Positions 1 through 9,146 are shown, counted from the first letter of the stretch. The stretch: 64,000 nucleotides of DNA from Sphingomonas sp. KR3-1 (GCF_040049295.1 NZ_JBDZDQ010000001.1:2294001-2358000); one strand, 5' to 3'. Notes: generated by a model from the letters alone, not told the origin. Made by a program: numbers and translations.

Positions 1-10
1 AGGGGATTAC

Positions 11-943
11 ATGGCGGGCGGTCTGGTTGCGTTGCTGGATGATGTCGCCGCGCTCGCCAAGCTGGCGGCGGCCTCGCTCGACGATGTCGCGGGTGCCGCG
101 GGCCGCGCCGGCGCCAAGGCCGCGGGCGTGGTGATCGACGATACCGCGGTCACGCCGCGCTACGTCGTCGGGCTCACGCCCGATCGCGAACTGCCGATCA
201 TCTGGAAGATCACGCTCGGCTCGCTGCGCAACAAGCTGCTCTTCATCCTGCCGATCGCGCTGTTGCTCAGCGCCTTCGCGCCCTGGGCGGTCACTCCGAT
301 CCTGATGCTCGGCGGCTCCTATCTCTGCTTCGAGGCGGTCGAGAAGATCGTCGAGGCGCTCACCGGCCATCATGCCGAGGAGGAGATCGCCGAGATCGAC
401 ACCCCGGTCGAGCTCGAGAAGCGCCAGGTCACCGGCGCGATTCGCACCGATTTCATCCTCTCGGCCGAGATCATGGCGATAGCACTGGCCGAGCTGCCCG
501 GCGTCTCGCTGGCGATGCGCGCCGCGGCGCTGGCGGCCGTGGCGGTAGCGATCACCATCGGCGTCTACGGCGTCGTCGCGCTGATCGTGAAGATGGACGA
601 TATCGGCCTGCACCTGAGCAAGAAGCCTTCCGCCGGCACGCGGCGGCTCGGGCTCGGGCTGGTCCATGCGATGCCGGTACTGCTCCAGGCGCTGTCGCAT
701 ATCGGCGTGGCGGCGATGGTCTGGGTCGGCGGCGGCATCCTGCTGCACGGGCTCGAGGCGTTCGGCCTCGGCGCGATCCCGCACTTCGTCCACCATCTCG
801 GCGAGCAGGCGGCGCACGCCGTGCCGGTGGCGGGCGGCTTGGTCGAATGGCTGGTCGGCGCGATCGGCTCGGCGATCCTGGGGTTCATCGTCGGCGGCGT
901 TATCGTCGGCGCGTTCCACCTGGTGCCGAAGAAGACGCACTGA
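11..943 (+). CDS. DUF808 family inner-membrane protein (YedI-like)
   Basis: A 310-residue protein matching the DUF808/YedI family in its opening (an MAGGLVALLDDVAALAK-type N-terminus followed by a GA-rich segment and an acidic VVIDDTAVTP stretch) and in its overall layout. Hydrophobic segments lie near residues 75-110, 150-190, 215-245 and 270-300, so it should be a polytopic inner-membrane protein. The ATG has a good ribosome-binding site (AGGGG five bases upstream). No enzymatic motif is visible and the biochemical role of this family is not established. The next gene is convergent and only four bases away. Confidence 0.85.
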   Translation: MAGGLVALLDDVAALAKLAAASLDDVAGAAGRAGAKAAGVVIDDTAVTPRYVVGLTPDRELPIIWKITLGSLRNKLLFILPIALLLSAFAPWAVTPILMLGGSYLCFEAVEKIVEALTGHHAEEEIAEIDTPVELEKRQVTGAIRTDFILSAEIMAIALAELPGVSLAMRAAALAAVAVAITIGVYGVVALIVKMDDIGLHLSKKPSAGTRRLGLGLVHAMPVLLQALSHIGVAAMVWVGGGILLHGLEAFGLGAIPHFVHHLGEQAAHAVPVAGGLVEWLVGAIGSAILGFIVGGVIVGAFHLVPKKTH

Positions 944-947
944 GCCG

Positions 948-1403
948 CTAGGGGCAGCGCGCCGCGCGCCTGAGCTGGATGTTGTCGGCGCCGATCTTCG
1001 CTTCGCGTTGGTCGTCCCGCGTCTCGACCACGGCCTTGCCGGCAAAGGTTGCGGGGATGCTGCCGTTTGCGTCGTGTATCTCTTTGCGATGTACGGGTGC
1101 CACCAGCTCGATCAGCACGAGCGCCTGCAGGTCGCGCATATGCGCGCGCCCGATCCAGGTCACGCCCTGGCTGGCCTCGCCTTCGAAACTGCCATTGGGC
1201 GTGAGGCTCGAGCCGGCCTTGATCCGCCAGCCCTCGGGGATGCGGCATACTGCCTTAAACCGCACGCCCCAGGTCTCGATCGCAAAGGCGCTGATCCGTT
1301 CGTCCGGCCCCAGTGGGATCGAGACCGAAGCGAGATAGGTGACCGGATGATCGCGCTCGATCGGCGCGGTGAGCAGCAATGCAGGCAGGAGCAGCGGGAG
1401 CAT
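948..1403 (-). CDS. Hypothetical secreted protein
   Basis: A 151-residue protein that I do not recognise. The N-terminus (MLPLLLPALLLTAP) is a short hydrophobic, signal-peptide-like stretch, so export to the periplasm is likely. The mature part is mixed alpha/beta in character with two cysteines (CRIPEG and the C-terminal ARCP) that could form a disulfide. It lies 40 bases upstream of the end of purK on the same strand, but nothing ties it to purine synthesis. Codon use resembles that of the neighbours, supporting a real gene. No function is assigned. Confidence 0.6.
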   Translation of the reverse strand: MLPLLLPALLLTAPIERDHPVTYLASVSIPLGPDERISAFAIETWGVRFKAVCRIPEGWRIKAGSSLTPNGSFEGEASQGVTWIGRAHMRDLQALVLIELVAPVHRKEIHDANGSIPATFAGKAVVETRDDQREAKIGADNIQLRRAARCP

Positions 1404-1442
1404 CGCCCGACTATCCGCCGGGGCTATGCATTTCGCAACGGC

Positions 1443-2519
1443 TCAGCCGCGCTTCACTCGCGTCACATGCCCCATTTTGCGCCCCGGCCGGGCATCGCCC
1501 TTGCCGTAGAGGTGAAGGTGCACGCCCGGCTCGGCGAGCAGCTCGGCCCAGCGGTCCGCCTGGTCGCCGATCAAATTCTCCATCTCGACCTGCGTGCCGG
1601 TCAGCGAAGTCGAGCCGAGCGGCAGGCCGCAGATCGCGCGGATATGGTTCTCGAACTGCGAGCACTCGGCGCCTTCGATCGTCCAGTGCCCCGAATTGTG
1701 CACGCGCGGCGCCATCTCGTTGAACACCGGGCCGTCCTCGGTCGCGAAGAACTCGAGCGTCAGCACGCCGACATGGCCGAGCGCTTCGGCGACGCGGCCG
1801 GCCAGCGCCGCCGCCTCGGTCCAGTGGCGCGCGATCTCGGCGGGGGCGGGCAGGCTCGACTTGTCGAGGATGCCGTCCTTGTGCTCGTTCCAGGGCGGCG
1901 GATAGCTCGCCAGGCCGCCATCGACCCCGCGCACCGTGATGATCGAGAATTCGTGGCTGAACGTCACGAAGCCTTCGAGGATCGCCGGCCGCTCGCCGAT
2001 CTCTTCCCAGGCGCTCGCCGCTTCCGCCGCGTCGCGGATCCGCACCTGGCCCTTGCCGTCATAGCCCAGCCGCAGCGTCTTCAGGATCGACGGCGCGCCG
2101 ATCTCGGCGATCGCGGCATCGAGCTGCTCGCGCGTCTCGACCAGCGCCCAGGGCGCGGTCTTGCCGCCCAGCGCCGCGACGAACGCCTTCTCGCGCGCCC
2201 GGTCCTGCGCGATCGACAGGCTCTGCGCGCCGGGGCGCACCGGCACCTTGCCGGCGAGGAACTCGACCGGCCCGATCGCGATATTCTCGAACTCATAGGT
2301 CACGACGTCGCACTGCGATGCCATCTCATCGAGGACGATGCGGCTGTGATAGTCGGCGCGGGTGTAGCTGGAGGCGGTCTGCGCGGCGACGCTCTCTTCG
2401 TCGGGCGCCAGCACGTGCGTGCGGTAGCCGAGCTGGGCCGCGGCCACCGCGAGCATACGGCCGAGCTGGCCGCCGCCCAAAATGCCGATCGTCGATCCGG
2501 GAGGAAGCGCGCCGCTCAT
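1443..2519 (-). CDS. purK: N5-carboxyaminoimidazole ribonucleotide synthase PurK
   Basis: PurK uses ATP and bicarbonate to convert AIR to N5-CAIR in de novo purine synthesis; its product is the substrate of PurE, encoded just upstream. The 358-residue protein starts with the family's nucleotide-binding [12 protein letters not shown] motif, carries an ATP-grasp domain (YDGKGQVRI, then [26 protein letters not shown] with the metal-binding Glu/Asn residues) and has normal length. The ATG overlaps the purE stop codon in an ATGA arrangement, indicating translational coupling. A longer reading frame upstream is rejected because it only reads back into purE. Confidence 0.96.
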   Translation of the reverse strand: MSGALPPGSTIGILGGGQLGRMLAVAAAQLGYRTHVLAPDEESVAAQTASSYTRADYHSRIVLDEMASQCDVVTYEFENIAIGPVEFLAGKVPVRPGAQSLSIAQDRAREKAFVAALGGKTAPWALVETREQLDAAIAEIGAPSILKTLRLGYDGKGQVRIRDAAEAASAWEEIGERPAILEGFVTFSHEFSIITVRGVDGGLASYPPPWNEHKDGILDKSSLPAPAEIARHWTEAAALAGRVAEALGHVGVLTLEFFATEDGPVFNEMAPRVHNSGHWTIEGAECSQFENHIRAICGLPLGSTSLTGTQVEMENLIGDQADRWAELLAEPGVHLHLYGKGDARPGRKMGHVTRVKRG

Positions 2520-2995
2520 TCGGGGTCGGTCGCCACGCCGTCGGTCTGCGCCGCGCGCCACGCCTGGAGGCGCTCGCTCAAGGCTTCGTCCGAAATTGCC
2601 AGGATCGCGGCGGCGAGCAGCCCGGCATTGATCGCGCCCGCCTTGCCGATCGCCAGCGTGCCGACGGGAATGCCGCCGGGCATCTGGGCAATCGAGAGCA
2701 GGCTGTCCATGCCCTTCAGCGCCTTGGACTCCACCGGCACGCCGAGCACCGGCAGATGCGTCATCGAAGCGGCCATGCCCGGCAGGTGCGCCGCGCCGCC
2801 GGCCCCGGCGATCACCACCTTGAGCCCGCGCTTCGCTGCGCCGGTTGCGTAATCATAGAGCCGCTGCGGAGTGCGATGCGCGCTGACCACCTTGGTCTCG
2901 TGCGCCACGCCAAGCTGGTCCAGGACCTTGGCGGCATGGTGCATCGTCTCCCAATCGGAGGTGCTGCCCATGATGATGCCGACCAGAGGTGCCAC
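2516..2995 (-). CDS. purE: N5-carboxyaminoimidazole ribonucleotide mutase PurE
   Basis: PurE isomerises N5-CAIR to CAIR, the step after PurK. The 159-residue product has the class I PurE signature: [13 protein letters not shown] at the N-terminus (phosphate-binding GSxSDW), SAHRTPQRL with the catalytic histidine, and the [13 protein letters not shown] loop. The frame is open further upstream, but that extension would encode part of a palindromic repeat; the GTG at 2995 gives the length and N-terminus usual for the family. It forms a coupled pair with purK. A 145-bp repeat separates it from gpmA on the same strand. Confidence 0.95.
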   Translation of the reverse strand: MAPLVGIIMGSTSDWETMHHAAKVLDQLGVAHETKVVSAHRTPQRLYDYATGAAKRGLKVVIAGAGGAAHLPGMAASMTHLPVLGVPVESKALKGMDSLLSIAQMPGGIPVGTLAIGKAGAINAGLLAAAILAISDEALSERLQAWRAAQTDGVATDPE

Positions 2996-3064
2996 GTATC
3001 GCCCCGCGCTGTTGGAAGCGCGGTTCCTAGAGAGGCAGGGCGGGGAGGGCAACGGTCTTGTAAA

Positions 3065-3210
3065 ATCCTCCCCCAGCTTGCTGGGGGAGGGGGACCGCCG
3101 CCGAAGGCGGTGGGGGAGGGGCGCGCCGGGCACCGGCGCACCCGCGCCTGCCCCTCCACCATTCGCTATGCGAATGGTCCCCCTCCCCGAGGCAAGCTCG
3201 GGGAGGAATT
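3065..3210. repeat. Intergenic palindromic repeat, family A (copy 1)
   Basis: A composite of several hairpins bounded by AATCCTCCCCC at one end and GGGGAGGAATT at the other. Inside are a 24-base hairpin (CCTCCCCCAGC/GCTGGGGGAGG), a GCCGCCGAAGGCGGT hairpin, an ACCATTCGCTATGCGAATGGT hairpin and a terminal CCTCCCCGAG/CTCGGGGAGG hairpin. Closely related copies are at 35508-35652 and 40388-40521. It lies between gpmA and purE, which are read in the same direction. Confidence 0.85.
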
Positions 3211-3214
3211 GGCG

Positions 3215-3901
3215 TTACCGCTCGCTCAGATAATAGCGATCCAGCGCGTTCAGCTGGTCGTCCAGCTCATAGACGATCGGCTGGCCGGTCGGGATCTCCA
3301 GGCTGACGATCTCGTCATCGGGAATCCCCGAGAGGTGCTTGACCAGCGCGCGCAGCGAATTGCCGTGCGCCGCGATCAGCACGCGCTTGCCGGCCTTGAG
3401 CTCCGGCGCGATCGTCGCTTCCCAATAGGGCAGCACGCGCGCGATCGTGTCCTTGAGCGATTCGGTCTGCGGGATCGCCACGCCGTGATAGCGCTCGTCC
3501 TTGGCGAGGTCCCAGGGCGAGCCTTCCTCGGGGAGCGGCGGCGGCACGTCGAAGCTGCGGCGCCAGATCTTCACCTGCTCGTCACCGTGCAGCGCCGCGG
3601 TCTCGGCCTTGTTGAGCCCGGTCAGCCCGCCATAATGCCGCTCGTTCAATTTCCAGCTCTTCTCCTCGGGCAGCCACAGCCGGCCCATCGATTCGAGCGC
3701 CAGGTGCAGCGTCTTGATCGCGCGGCTCTGGAAGCTGGTGAAGCACAGGTCGAAGTCGAGCCCCTTGTCCTTCATCAGCGTGCCCGCGTCGCGCGCTTCC
3801 TGCACGCCCTGCTCGGTGAGGTCGACGTCCCACCAGCCGGTGAAGCGGTTCTCGAGGTTCCAGGCCGACTGGCCGTGGCGGATCAGGACGAGCGTGGGCA
3901 T
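3215..3901 (-). CDS. gpmA: 2,3-bisphosphoglycerate-dependent phosphoglycerate mutase
   Basis: Interconverts 2- and 3-phosphoglycerate in glycolysis and gluconeogenesis in the cytosol. The 228-residue protein begins [15 protein letters not shown] with the phospho-accepting RHG histidine near residue 9, then [13 protein letters not shown], the [14 protein letters not shown] segment and the second catalytic histidine in [11 protein letters not shown]; all are typical of the cofactor-dependent enzyme. The ATG at 3901 is preferred over a start five codons upstream because it gives the canonical N-terminus. A family A repeat follows the stop codon. Confidence 0.96.
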   Translation of the reverse strand: MPTLVLIRHGQSAWNLENRFTGWWDVDLTEQGVQEARDAGTLMKDKGLDFDLCFTSFQSRAIKTLHLALESMGRLWLPEEKSWKLNERHYGGLTGLNKAETAALHGDEQVKIWRRSFDVPPPLPEEGSPWDLAKDERYHGVAIPQTESLKDTIARVLPYWEATIAPELKAGKRVLIAAHGNSLRALVKHLSGIPDDEIVSLEIPTGQPIVYELDDQLNALDRYYLSER

Positions 3902-3969
3902 GTGAACTCCTTGCAACCGGGCGGTGCCGTCCTTAGCGGGATGAGCGGCGGGGACAAGGAGAAGCGCGC

Positions 3970-4692
3970 ATGGCGATCGTTCGGCAGACTCTGGTGTATC
4001 AAGGCCCCGGCGGCCCGTTCGAAGGCGTGATCGCCTATGAGGACGAAGTGACGACGCTGCGCCCCGGCGTGCTCGTCCTGCCCAATGTGCTGGGGCAGAA
4101 GGAAGCCGACAACGTCCATGCCGAGAACCTCGCCAAGCTCGGCTATGTCGCGCTCGCCGCAGACATCTATGGCCAGGGTAAGCGCACCCAGCACGGCCCC
4201 GATGCCGGCGTCTACATGACCGAGCTCAACGCCGACCGTCCGCTGCTGCGCGATCGGCTGGCGGCGTCGCTCGACGCGCTCAAGGGCTTCGACCGAGTCG
4301 ACCCCGCCAGGGTCGCTGCGATCGGCTTCTGCTTCGGCGGCAAATGCGTGCTCGACATGGCGCGCGCCGGGCTGCCGATCCTCGGCGGCGTCTCGTTCCA
4401 CGGCGTCTATGACCGCCCCGACTATGCCAATGCCGATCCGATCGCGGCCAAGCTGCTTGTCTGCCATGGCTGGGAAGATCCGATCGCCCCGCCCGAAAAG
4501 ACCGTCGCGCTCGCGCAGGAGCTGACCGAATCGGGCGCCGACTGGCAGATCCACGCCTATGGCCATGCCGGCCACGCCTTCACCGACCAGGACCGCAAGA
4601 CTTCCACCATTCCGGGGGTAGTCTACGAGCCCAAGGCGGACCGCCGCAGCTGGCAGGCGATGACCAATTTCCTCGAGGAGGTCTTCGCCTGA
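3970..4692 (+). CDS. Dienelactone hydrolase family protein
   Basis: A 240-residue alpha/beta hydrolase of the dienelactone hydrolase family. The nucleophile elbow is [13 protein letters not shown], with cysteine in the nucleophile position as in carboxymethylenebutenolidase; the later acid lies in the [11 protein letters not shown] segment and the catalytic histidine in YGHAGHAFT. No signal peptide is seen, so it is cytosolic. A strong ribosome-binding site (AAGGAG) precedes the ATG. No other aromatic-degradation genes are nearby, so the natural substrate is unclear; related proteins are often annotated only by family. Confidence 0.85.
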   Translation: MAIVRQTLVYQGPGGPFEGVIAYEDEVTTLRPGVLVLPNVLGQKEADNVHAENLAKLGYVALAADIYGQGKRTQHGPDAGVYMTELNADRPLLRDRLAASLDALKGFDRVDPARVAAIGFCFGGKCVLDMARAGLPILGGVSFHGVYDRPDYANADPIAAKLLVCHGWEDPIAPPEKTVALAQELTESGADWQIHAYGHAGHAFTDQDRKTSTIPGVVYEPKADRRSWQAMTNFLEEVFA

Positions 4693-4703
4693 GGGGGACG
4701 GGC

Positions 4704-4753
4704 GATTCGTCCGAACAAGGTTAACGAATCGTCACCCCACCAGCCCCGGATTC
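4704..4753. promoter_or_regulatory. Cluster of three GANTC sites upstream of the sigma-like gene
   Basis: GATTC (4704-4708), GAATC (4726-4730) and GATTC (4749-4753) fall within 50 bases in the 177-base gap before the sigma-like gene, with GTTAAC alongside. In alphaproteobacteria GANTC is the target of the CcrM adenine methyltransferase, and promoter clusters can make transcription cell-cycle dependent. The sites are seen; their use is inferred. Confidence 0.45.
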
Positions 4754-4869
4754 ATCCGTAAGGTGCGACTACCATAAGGGTCAGCGCCGAATATTCGTGG
4801 TCCTCGGCCCGGTTCATAAACCCCTCACGACAGCAGCCGGGTGGCTGCAGAAGCAGGGGATTGCAGACC

Positions 4870-5868
4870 ATGTCGAAGACCACGATCGCGCTCGAAGCCG
4901 CCGTTGCCATCGTTATCGAGAACACGCCGAAGGATGCGCCGCAGACCAACCGCCAGCGCGTCAACGTCGATCGTGCCTTCGCTCAGATCCTCAAGCTCAT
5001 CGCCCCGCGCATCCGCCACTTCGCCCGCCAGTACGGCCTCACGGCGCACTGGGAAGATGCCGAGCAGGTCTGCGCCATCGCCGTGCACCGCGCGATCGAG
5101 GGCTACGACCCGACCAAGGCGCAGTTCACCACTTTCGTGAACTGGCAGATCCGCGGCGAGCTGCAGAGCCTGCGCTTCCGCCTGATGACCGACCAGCGCT
5201 CGTCGGCGAAGAAGGTCGCCGCCACCACGGTCTCGCTCTCCGCCCTGGTCACCTCGCCGGACGGCGACGAGATGTCGCCGGAAGCGATGATCGAGGACGA
5301 ATATGCCCTGGGCCGCACCGAGGCCGGCGCGTCCGACTATCTCGCCGAGGGTGCTGTCTCGCAGCTCATCGACGCCTATGTCGACCAGCTCCGCAAGGTC
5401 GGCATCGAGGCGCTTCGCCGCCGCCCGCGCAACAAGGACGCCGCGCCGCGCCAGGCCGGCCCGCGCTTCAAGACGATCGACCCGGTCGAGCTCGAGAAGC
5501 TCGAGGCCAAGCTGGAGCGTGATCGCGAGATCGTCGAGCGCCGCATCTTCGAGACCGCCACGCTCGACGAGATCTCGCACGACACCGGCGTCACCAAGGA
5601 GCGCATCCGCCAGATCACCAAGCAGGCGACCAAGCTGCTGACCGAAATCGCCGGCGAACAGCCGCGCTTCGAAGTGATGGCCGACGATGCCCGCCGCGCG
5701 ATGCCGCCGGCGCGCCCGCGTCGCCCCGCCGCCGCCAAGCCGGCCGTGTCGCTGCTCCCGGATCCCAACGCCCTGCACAACCGCCTCTCGCACATCGAGG
5801 CGATCGAAGCCGAGACCCGCGCCTATATCGTGCCGGCCCAGCCGGTGCTGCACGCGACGATGCACTGA
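4870..5868 (+). CDS. Sigma-70-like RNA polymerase sigma factor (regions 2 and 4)
   Basis: A 332-residue protein with a region 2-like part (residues ~30-100: IRHFARQYGLTAHWEDAEQV, then YDPTKAQFTTFVNWQIRGEL, matching the core-binding and -10 recognition helices) and a region 4-like helix-turn-helix (TLDEISHDTGVTKERIRQITK) near residue 240. Region 1.1 and a clear region 3 are missing, and there is a basic linker plus a proline-rich tail after region 4. This resembles RpoH-like group 3 factors more than ECF factors, but I cannot assign a named subgroup. The ATG at 4870 has AGGGG about 11 bases upstream; a TTG at 4861 is too close to it. Confidence 0.75.
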   Translation: MSKTTIALEAAVAIVIENTPKDAPQTNRQRVNVDRAFAQILKLIAPRIRHFARQYGLTAHWEDAEQVCAIAVHRAIEGYDPTKAQFTTFVNWQIRGELQSLRFRLMTDQRSSAKKVAATTVSLSALVTSPDGDEMSPEAMIEDEYALGRTEAGASDYLAEGAVSQLIDAYVDQLRKVGIEALRRRPRNKDAAPRQAGPRFKTIDPVELEKLEAKLERDREIVERRIFETATLDEISHDTGVTKERIRQITKQATKLLTEIAGEQPRFEVMADDARRAMPPARPRRPAAAKPAVSLLPDPNALHNRLSHIEAIEAETRAYIVPAQPVLHATMH

Positions 5869-5887
5869 TCGTCGGACGCGGGAAGGC

Positions 5888-6343
5888 TCAGAGCACCCGC
5901 GACATGAACCGGCTGAACGGGTCTGCGCGATAGTCGCCGAACGGCCCGCAATCCGTGAAACCGAACTGGCGGTACAGCGCATGGGCGGGTTCGAAGCTCG
6001 GACCCGATCCCGTCTCCAGGCTCACCCGCTTGTAGCCGCGCGACCGCGCCGTCGATAGCACGTGCCCGACCAGCGCCGCCCCGGTGCCCCGGCGCAGATG
6101 CTCCGAAGCGGTGCGCATCGACTTGATCTCGCCATGCTCCGGATCGAGCTGGCGCAGCGCTCCGCAGCCGAGCAGGTCCTCGCCGTCCCACACGGTCCAG
6201 AAGGTCACATCATCTGCGGCAAGGCCGGAGAGGTCGAGGAAATGGGTGCTGTCCTTCGGCGAATTGGCCAGCATACCGGCAAAATGCTGCTCGAGCAGCG
6301 ACCGGACCCGACCATCGTCGAGCCCGCCCTCGCGGATTTCCAT
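5888..6343 (-). CDS. GNAT family N-acetyltransferase
   Basis: A 151-residue protein with the GNAT fold: a central LLGCGALRQLDPEHGEIKSMRT strand pair, the acetyl-CoA pyrophosphate-binding loop in HLRRGTGAALVGHVL (R/Q-x-x-G-x-G/A type), and the C-terminal PAHALYRQFGFTDCGPF segment that is common in small-molecule acetyltransferases. The start at 6343 has an AAGGGGGGT-type ribosome-binding site. It is 29 bases downstream of the M14 peptidase gene on the same strand, so they may be co-transcribed. The substrate cannot be inferred. Confidence 0.85.
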   Translation of the reverse strand: MEIREGGLDDGRVRSLLEQHFAGMLANSPKDSTHFLDLSGLAADDVTFWTVWDGEDLLGCGALRQLDPEHGEIKSMRTASEHLRRGTGAALVGHVLSTARSRGYKRVSLETGSGPSFEPAHALYRQFGFTDCGPFGDYRADPFSRFMSRVL

Positions 6344-6372
6344 CTTCGACCCCCCTTTGTTGTTTTCTTCTC

Positions 6373-7491
6373 TCAGATCTCGTCGATAAATCCTGCCAAA
6401 GTCTCGAGGCACGAATGGGCGAGCGTCTTGCAGCGCGCCGGCGACCAGGCGAACTCGGCGTCCGCATTGGCCTCGTGATCCTTGAACGGCATCTCCAGCG
6501 TCATCGAGACCGCGCCGAAGCGCTCGGCGAGTTGGTTGGTCGACATCGACAGGTTCGCCTGGCCCGGCGCCGACTTCTCATAGCCCAGGTCGAGCTGGAA
6601 GTCGGGCGTCGCCTTGGCGAGGCGGCGGACATATTCGTAGAATTTCTCGCCATGTTCGTCGGTCCACGACGCGATGCCCTCATATCCCGCGAGGAAATTG
6701 GCCGGGATCGCCTCGTCGCCGTGAATGTCCATCGCGAAGTCGCAGCCGGTCTCGTCCATCGCCGCCTTGACGAGGAACACCTCGGGGCTCTTCTCCATCG
6801 TCGGCGCATGCCATTCGCGGTTGAGGTTGATCCCCGCCGCATTGGTGCGCAGATGGCCGCGGCGCGAGCCGTCCGGGTTCATGTTCGGCACGATGTGGAA
6901 CACGGCCTTCTCGCGCAGCGCGAGCGCGGTCTGGTTGGTCGGATCGGTGAGGAACTCGAGCGCGCCTTCCATCCACCATTCGGCCATCGTCTCGCCGGGA
7001 TGCTGGCGGGCATAGAGCCACACGGTCTTGGGGCCGGTGCCGAGCGTCAGCAGGTCCATCGGCTGGCCGTCGAGCGTCTTGCCGAGCTCGCGGTGGGTCA
7101 CGCCCGGCATCAGCGCCATGGTGCTGACCAGGTCGTGGTGCCGCTCCATCGAATAGGGCGCGAAATAGGCGAACCAGGCAAGATCGGTGTCGAACGTCTT
7201 GCTGAAGGTCAGCACGCCGTCGGCATAGCTGGTCTCGGCGGTGCGCCACGCCTCGCGGTCGGTCGACCAGCGCGCCTTGTAGCCCGGCCAGCCGAACGCA
7301 TAGGCGGCCCCGCCCGCATTGGTGATGCGGAAGGTCAGCGTGCGCCCCTTCGCGCCGGCGACGCGGAAGTGGAACCATTGGTAGAAGTCGGACAGGTGAT
7401 CGGTGACGATCTCGAGGTCGACGCGGTCGCCCTCGATGCCGAGGACGCGGATGTTGCCGGAATCGAAGCCGGAGTTGATCTGGATGCTCAT
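6373..7491 (-). CDS. M14 family zinc carboxypeptidase (cytosolic carboxypeptidase-like)
   Basis: A 372-residue metallopeptidase without signal peptide. An N-terminal beta-rich domain (residues ~1-125) precedes the catalytic domain, an arrangement seen in bacterial relatives of cytosolic carboxypeptidases. Zinc ligands are His164 and Glu167 (ARQHPGET) and His257 (MDIHGDE); Glu333 in TLEMPFKD is the probable general base and Asn/Arg of NLNREW (222-226) bind the substrate carboxylate. The ATG overlaps the stop of the upstream lipoprotein gene (ATGA), indicating coupling. The physiological peptide substrate is unknown. Confidence 0.88.
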   Translation of the reverse strand: MSIQINSGFDSGNIRVLGIEGDRVDLEIVTDHLSDFYQWFHFRVAGAKGRTLTFRITNAGGAAYAFGWPGYKARWSTDREAWRTAETSYADGVLTFSKTFDTDLAWFAYFAPYSMERHHDLVSTMALMPGVTHRELGKTLDGQPMDLLTLGTGPKTVWLYARQHPGETMAEWWMEGALEFLTDPTNQTALALREKAVFHIVPNMNPDGSRRGHLRTNAAGINLNREWHAPTMEKSPEVFLVKAAMDETGCDFAMDIHGDEAIPANFLAGYEGIASWTDEHGEKFYEYVRRLAKATPDFQLDLGYEKSAPGQANLSMSTNQLAERFGAVSMTLEMPFKDHEANADAEFAWSPARCKTLAHSCLETLAGFIDEI

Positions 7492-8087
7492 TTCACCGTG
7501 ATAGTGATGCCGGACTCGCCGGGGAAGTCCTTGAACAGCGCCTTTGCCATGCGCGGCGCGGCGATGCTCGGCTGATCGGGGTCGGTGCCGCCCACGCTGT
7601 CGCTCTGCGCGCGGCCTTCCCACACCGTGGTATTGTCGCTGCGGCGGCGCAGCTGGACCCACAGCTCGCTGGTGTAGAGCGTGCGCACCTTGCCGCCGAT
7701 GCCGAAGCTGACATCGCCGCCCACGCCGACGCCGCCCCTGCGGCCGCCGCTATAGCTGCCGCCGCCGACGCCGATGGAGACGGGCGGCGGCTCCTTGAAG
7801 GCGCCCTTGCTCGTCCGGCGGAACGCGACCGCGGCGATATAGCCCGACGGCGTGTTGCTCACCGACTGGACATAGCCCAGCCGCTCCAGCTCGGCGCGCA
7901 CCGCATCCGAATAGGCCTGGTATTCGGGCCCGAACGAATCGGTGTTCGCCATCGGCTCGATCGCTACCGTTGTGCGCTCCAGCGGCGCGCCCAGGTGATA
8001 GCGCGTGACGTCGATCGGCTGGGGGCGATAGGTGGGCGCGCACGCCCCCAGGGCGACGAGCAGGGCGATGCTGAGCGGCTTCTTCAC
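7488..8087 (-). CDS. DUF4136 domain lipoprotein
   Basis: A 199-residue protein starting with a lipoprotein signal (VKKPLSIALLVALGAC, lipobox LGAC), so it should be lipid-anchored in the envelope. The mature part fits DUF4136, including a glycine-rich stretch (VSIGVGGGSYSGGRRGG) and a C-terminal PRMAKALFKDFPGESG segment. The GTG at 8087 is chosen because AGGAG lies eight bases upstream and it begins the signal peptide; the frame stays open further upstream without meaning. Coupled to the downstream M14 peptidase. The function of the family is unknown. Confidence 0.8.
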   Translation of the reverse strand: MKKPLSIALLVALGACAPTYRPQPIDVTRYHLGAPLERTTVAIEPMANTDSFGPEYQAYSDAVRAELERLGYVQSVSNTPSGYIAAVAFRRTSKGAFKEPPPVSIGVGGGSYSGGRRGGVGVGGDVSFGIGGKVRTLYTSELWVQLRRRSDNTTVWEGRAQSDSVGGTDPDQPSIAAPRMAKALFKDFPGESGITITVK

Positions 8088-8261
8088 GCGAGGAACTCCT
8101 GTTTCGCGAACGGAACGTCTCTGTCTGCCTTCCAACACGGAGTCCGTCGAGTGGTTCCGCAGGATTGGCTCCGGGGACAGACTCTGGGTTGACTTGGGAG
8201 GCATCGGCCACTAGGCGAGCCCCTCTTTTCCGGCATTCCCTATTTGAGAAGCGAATCGGTC

Positions 8262-8387
8262 ATGAAGATCGTGAATTCATTGAAGTCGCTCAAGGATCGG
8301 CATCGCGACAACCGCGTGATCCGTCGTCGTGGGCGCATCTACGTCATCAACAAGACCCAGAAGCGGTTCAAGGCCCGCCAGGGCTGA
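8262..8387 (+). CDS. rpmJ: 50S ribosomal protein L36
   Basis: A 41-residue, strongly basic protein that starts [17 protein letters not shown] and continues [23 protein letters not shown]. It is the alphaproteobacterial form of L36 that lacks the zinc-binding cysteines and is slightly longer than the 37-38-residue zinc form. It is a structural component of the large ribosomal subunit. It lies alone, nine bases before a HAD hydrolase gene, and 174 bases after the divergent DUF4136 gene; a ribosome-binding site is weak (GAGAAGCG). Confidence 0.95.
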   Translation: MKIVNSLKSLKDRHRDNRVIRRRGRIYVINKTQKRFKARQG

Positions 8388-8395
8388 TCCTGCGC

Positions 8396-9007
8396 GTGCA
8401 GGCGCCGTCGGCCGTCATTTTCGACGTCGGCAACGTCCTCTACGACTGGAATCCGCGGTACTTGTACGAGCGCCTGATCGGTGACGATCGGGCGCTCGAC
8501 GCGTTTCTGGGCGAAGTCGCCACCAAGGCGTGGCATTTCCAGCACGATGCCGGCCGGCCCTTTGCCGAGACCTCGGCCGAGCTCGCTGCCGCACACCCCG
8601 AGTTCGCCGACATGATCGCGCTCTGGGGCCCGCGCTTCGACGAGCAGATCCCGCATGCGCTGCCGGGCATGCCCCAGCTGGTCGCCGATCTCGACGAATC
8701 CGGCGTGCCGCTGTTCGCTATCACCAATTTCTCGGGCGAGTTCTGGCCGCCCTTCCGCAACCGCGAATCGGCGCTGTTCGATCGCTTCCGCGATGTCGTC
8801 GTCTCGGGCGACGAGAAGCTGGTGAAGCCCGATCCCGCGATCTACGCGCTGGCGCTTGCCCGATTCGGGCTGGAAGGCCCCGACGCAGTGTTCGTCGACG
8901 ATCGCGAGGACAATGTCGCCGCCGCGAAGGATGCGGGGCTGCGCGGGCTGCTTTTCACCGATGCGGACAAGCTGCGCACGGATTTGCAGGCGCTCGGGCT
9001 GCTCTGA
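8396..9007 (+). CDS. HAD family hydrolase (subfamily IA, YihX-like)
   Basis: A cytosolic phosphatase-like protein of about 203 residues. HAD motif I is FDVGNVLYDW (nucleophile Asp10; the usual second Asp is replaced by Gly, as in YihX/haloacid-dehalogenase-type members), motif II is ITNFS near residue 110, motif III the lysine in KLVKPDP near 144, and motif IV VFVDDREDN at 166-173. A helical cap fits between motifs I and II. The start is uncertain: GTG at 8396 is chosen because it places motif I at the expected distance; the gene closely follows rpmJ. Substrate unknown, probably a sugar phosphate or similar. Confidence 0.85.
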   Translation: MQAPSAVIFDVGNVLYDWNPRYLYERLIGDDRALDAFLGEVATKAWHFQHDAGRPFAETSAELAAAHPEFADMIALWGPRFDEQIPHALPGMPQLVADLDESGVPLFAITNFSGEFWPPFRNRESALFDRFRDVVVSGDEKLVKPDPAIYALALARFGLEGPDAVFVDDREDNVAAAKDAGLRGLLFTDADKLRTDLQALGLL

Positions 9008-9014
9008 TTACTTC

Positions 9015-9121
9015 GTCACCCCGGCCTTGTGCCGGGGGCCACCGCGCGGCGAATGCAGCGGTAAGAGGCTCGAAATACCGGACGCGCGATACCGTGGACC
9101 CCGGCACAAGGCCGGGGTGAC
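9015..9121. repeat. Intergenic palindromic repeat, family B (copy 1)
   Basis: GTCACCCCGGCCTTGTGCCGGGG at the left and its near-exact inverse CCCCGGCACAAGGCCGGGGTGAC at the right enclose about 60 bases. Each arm is itself a hairpin, so this is a paired REP-like unit. It sits between the convergent HAD hydrolase and pyk genes and could end transcription from both sides. A related pair is at 53201-53281. Confidence 0.85.
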
Positions 9122-9146
9122 GGTTAGAATTGCACCCGCAGCTGCA

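Noticed and set aside
2996..3133. N-terminal extension of purE up to 3133
   Set aside because: The added residues are encoded by the family A repeat and an Arg/Pro-rich stretch; PurE proteins start at the V-G-I-I-M-G segment.
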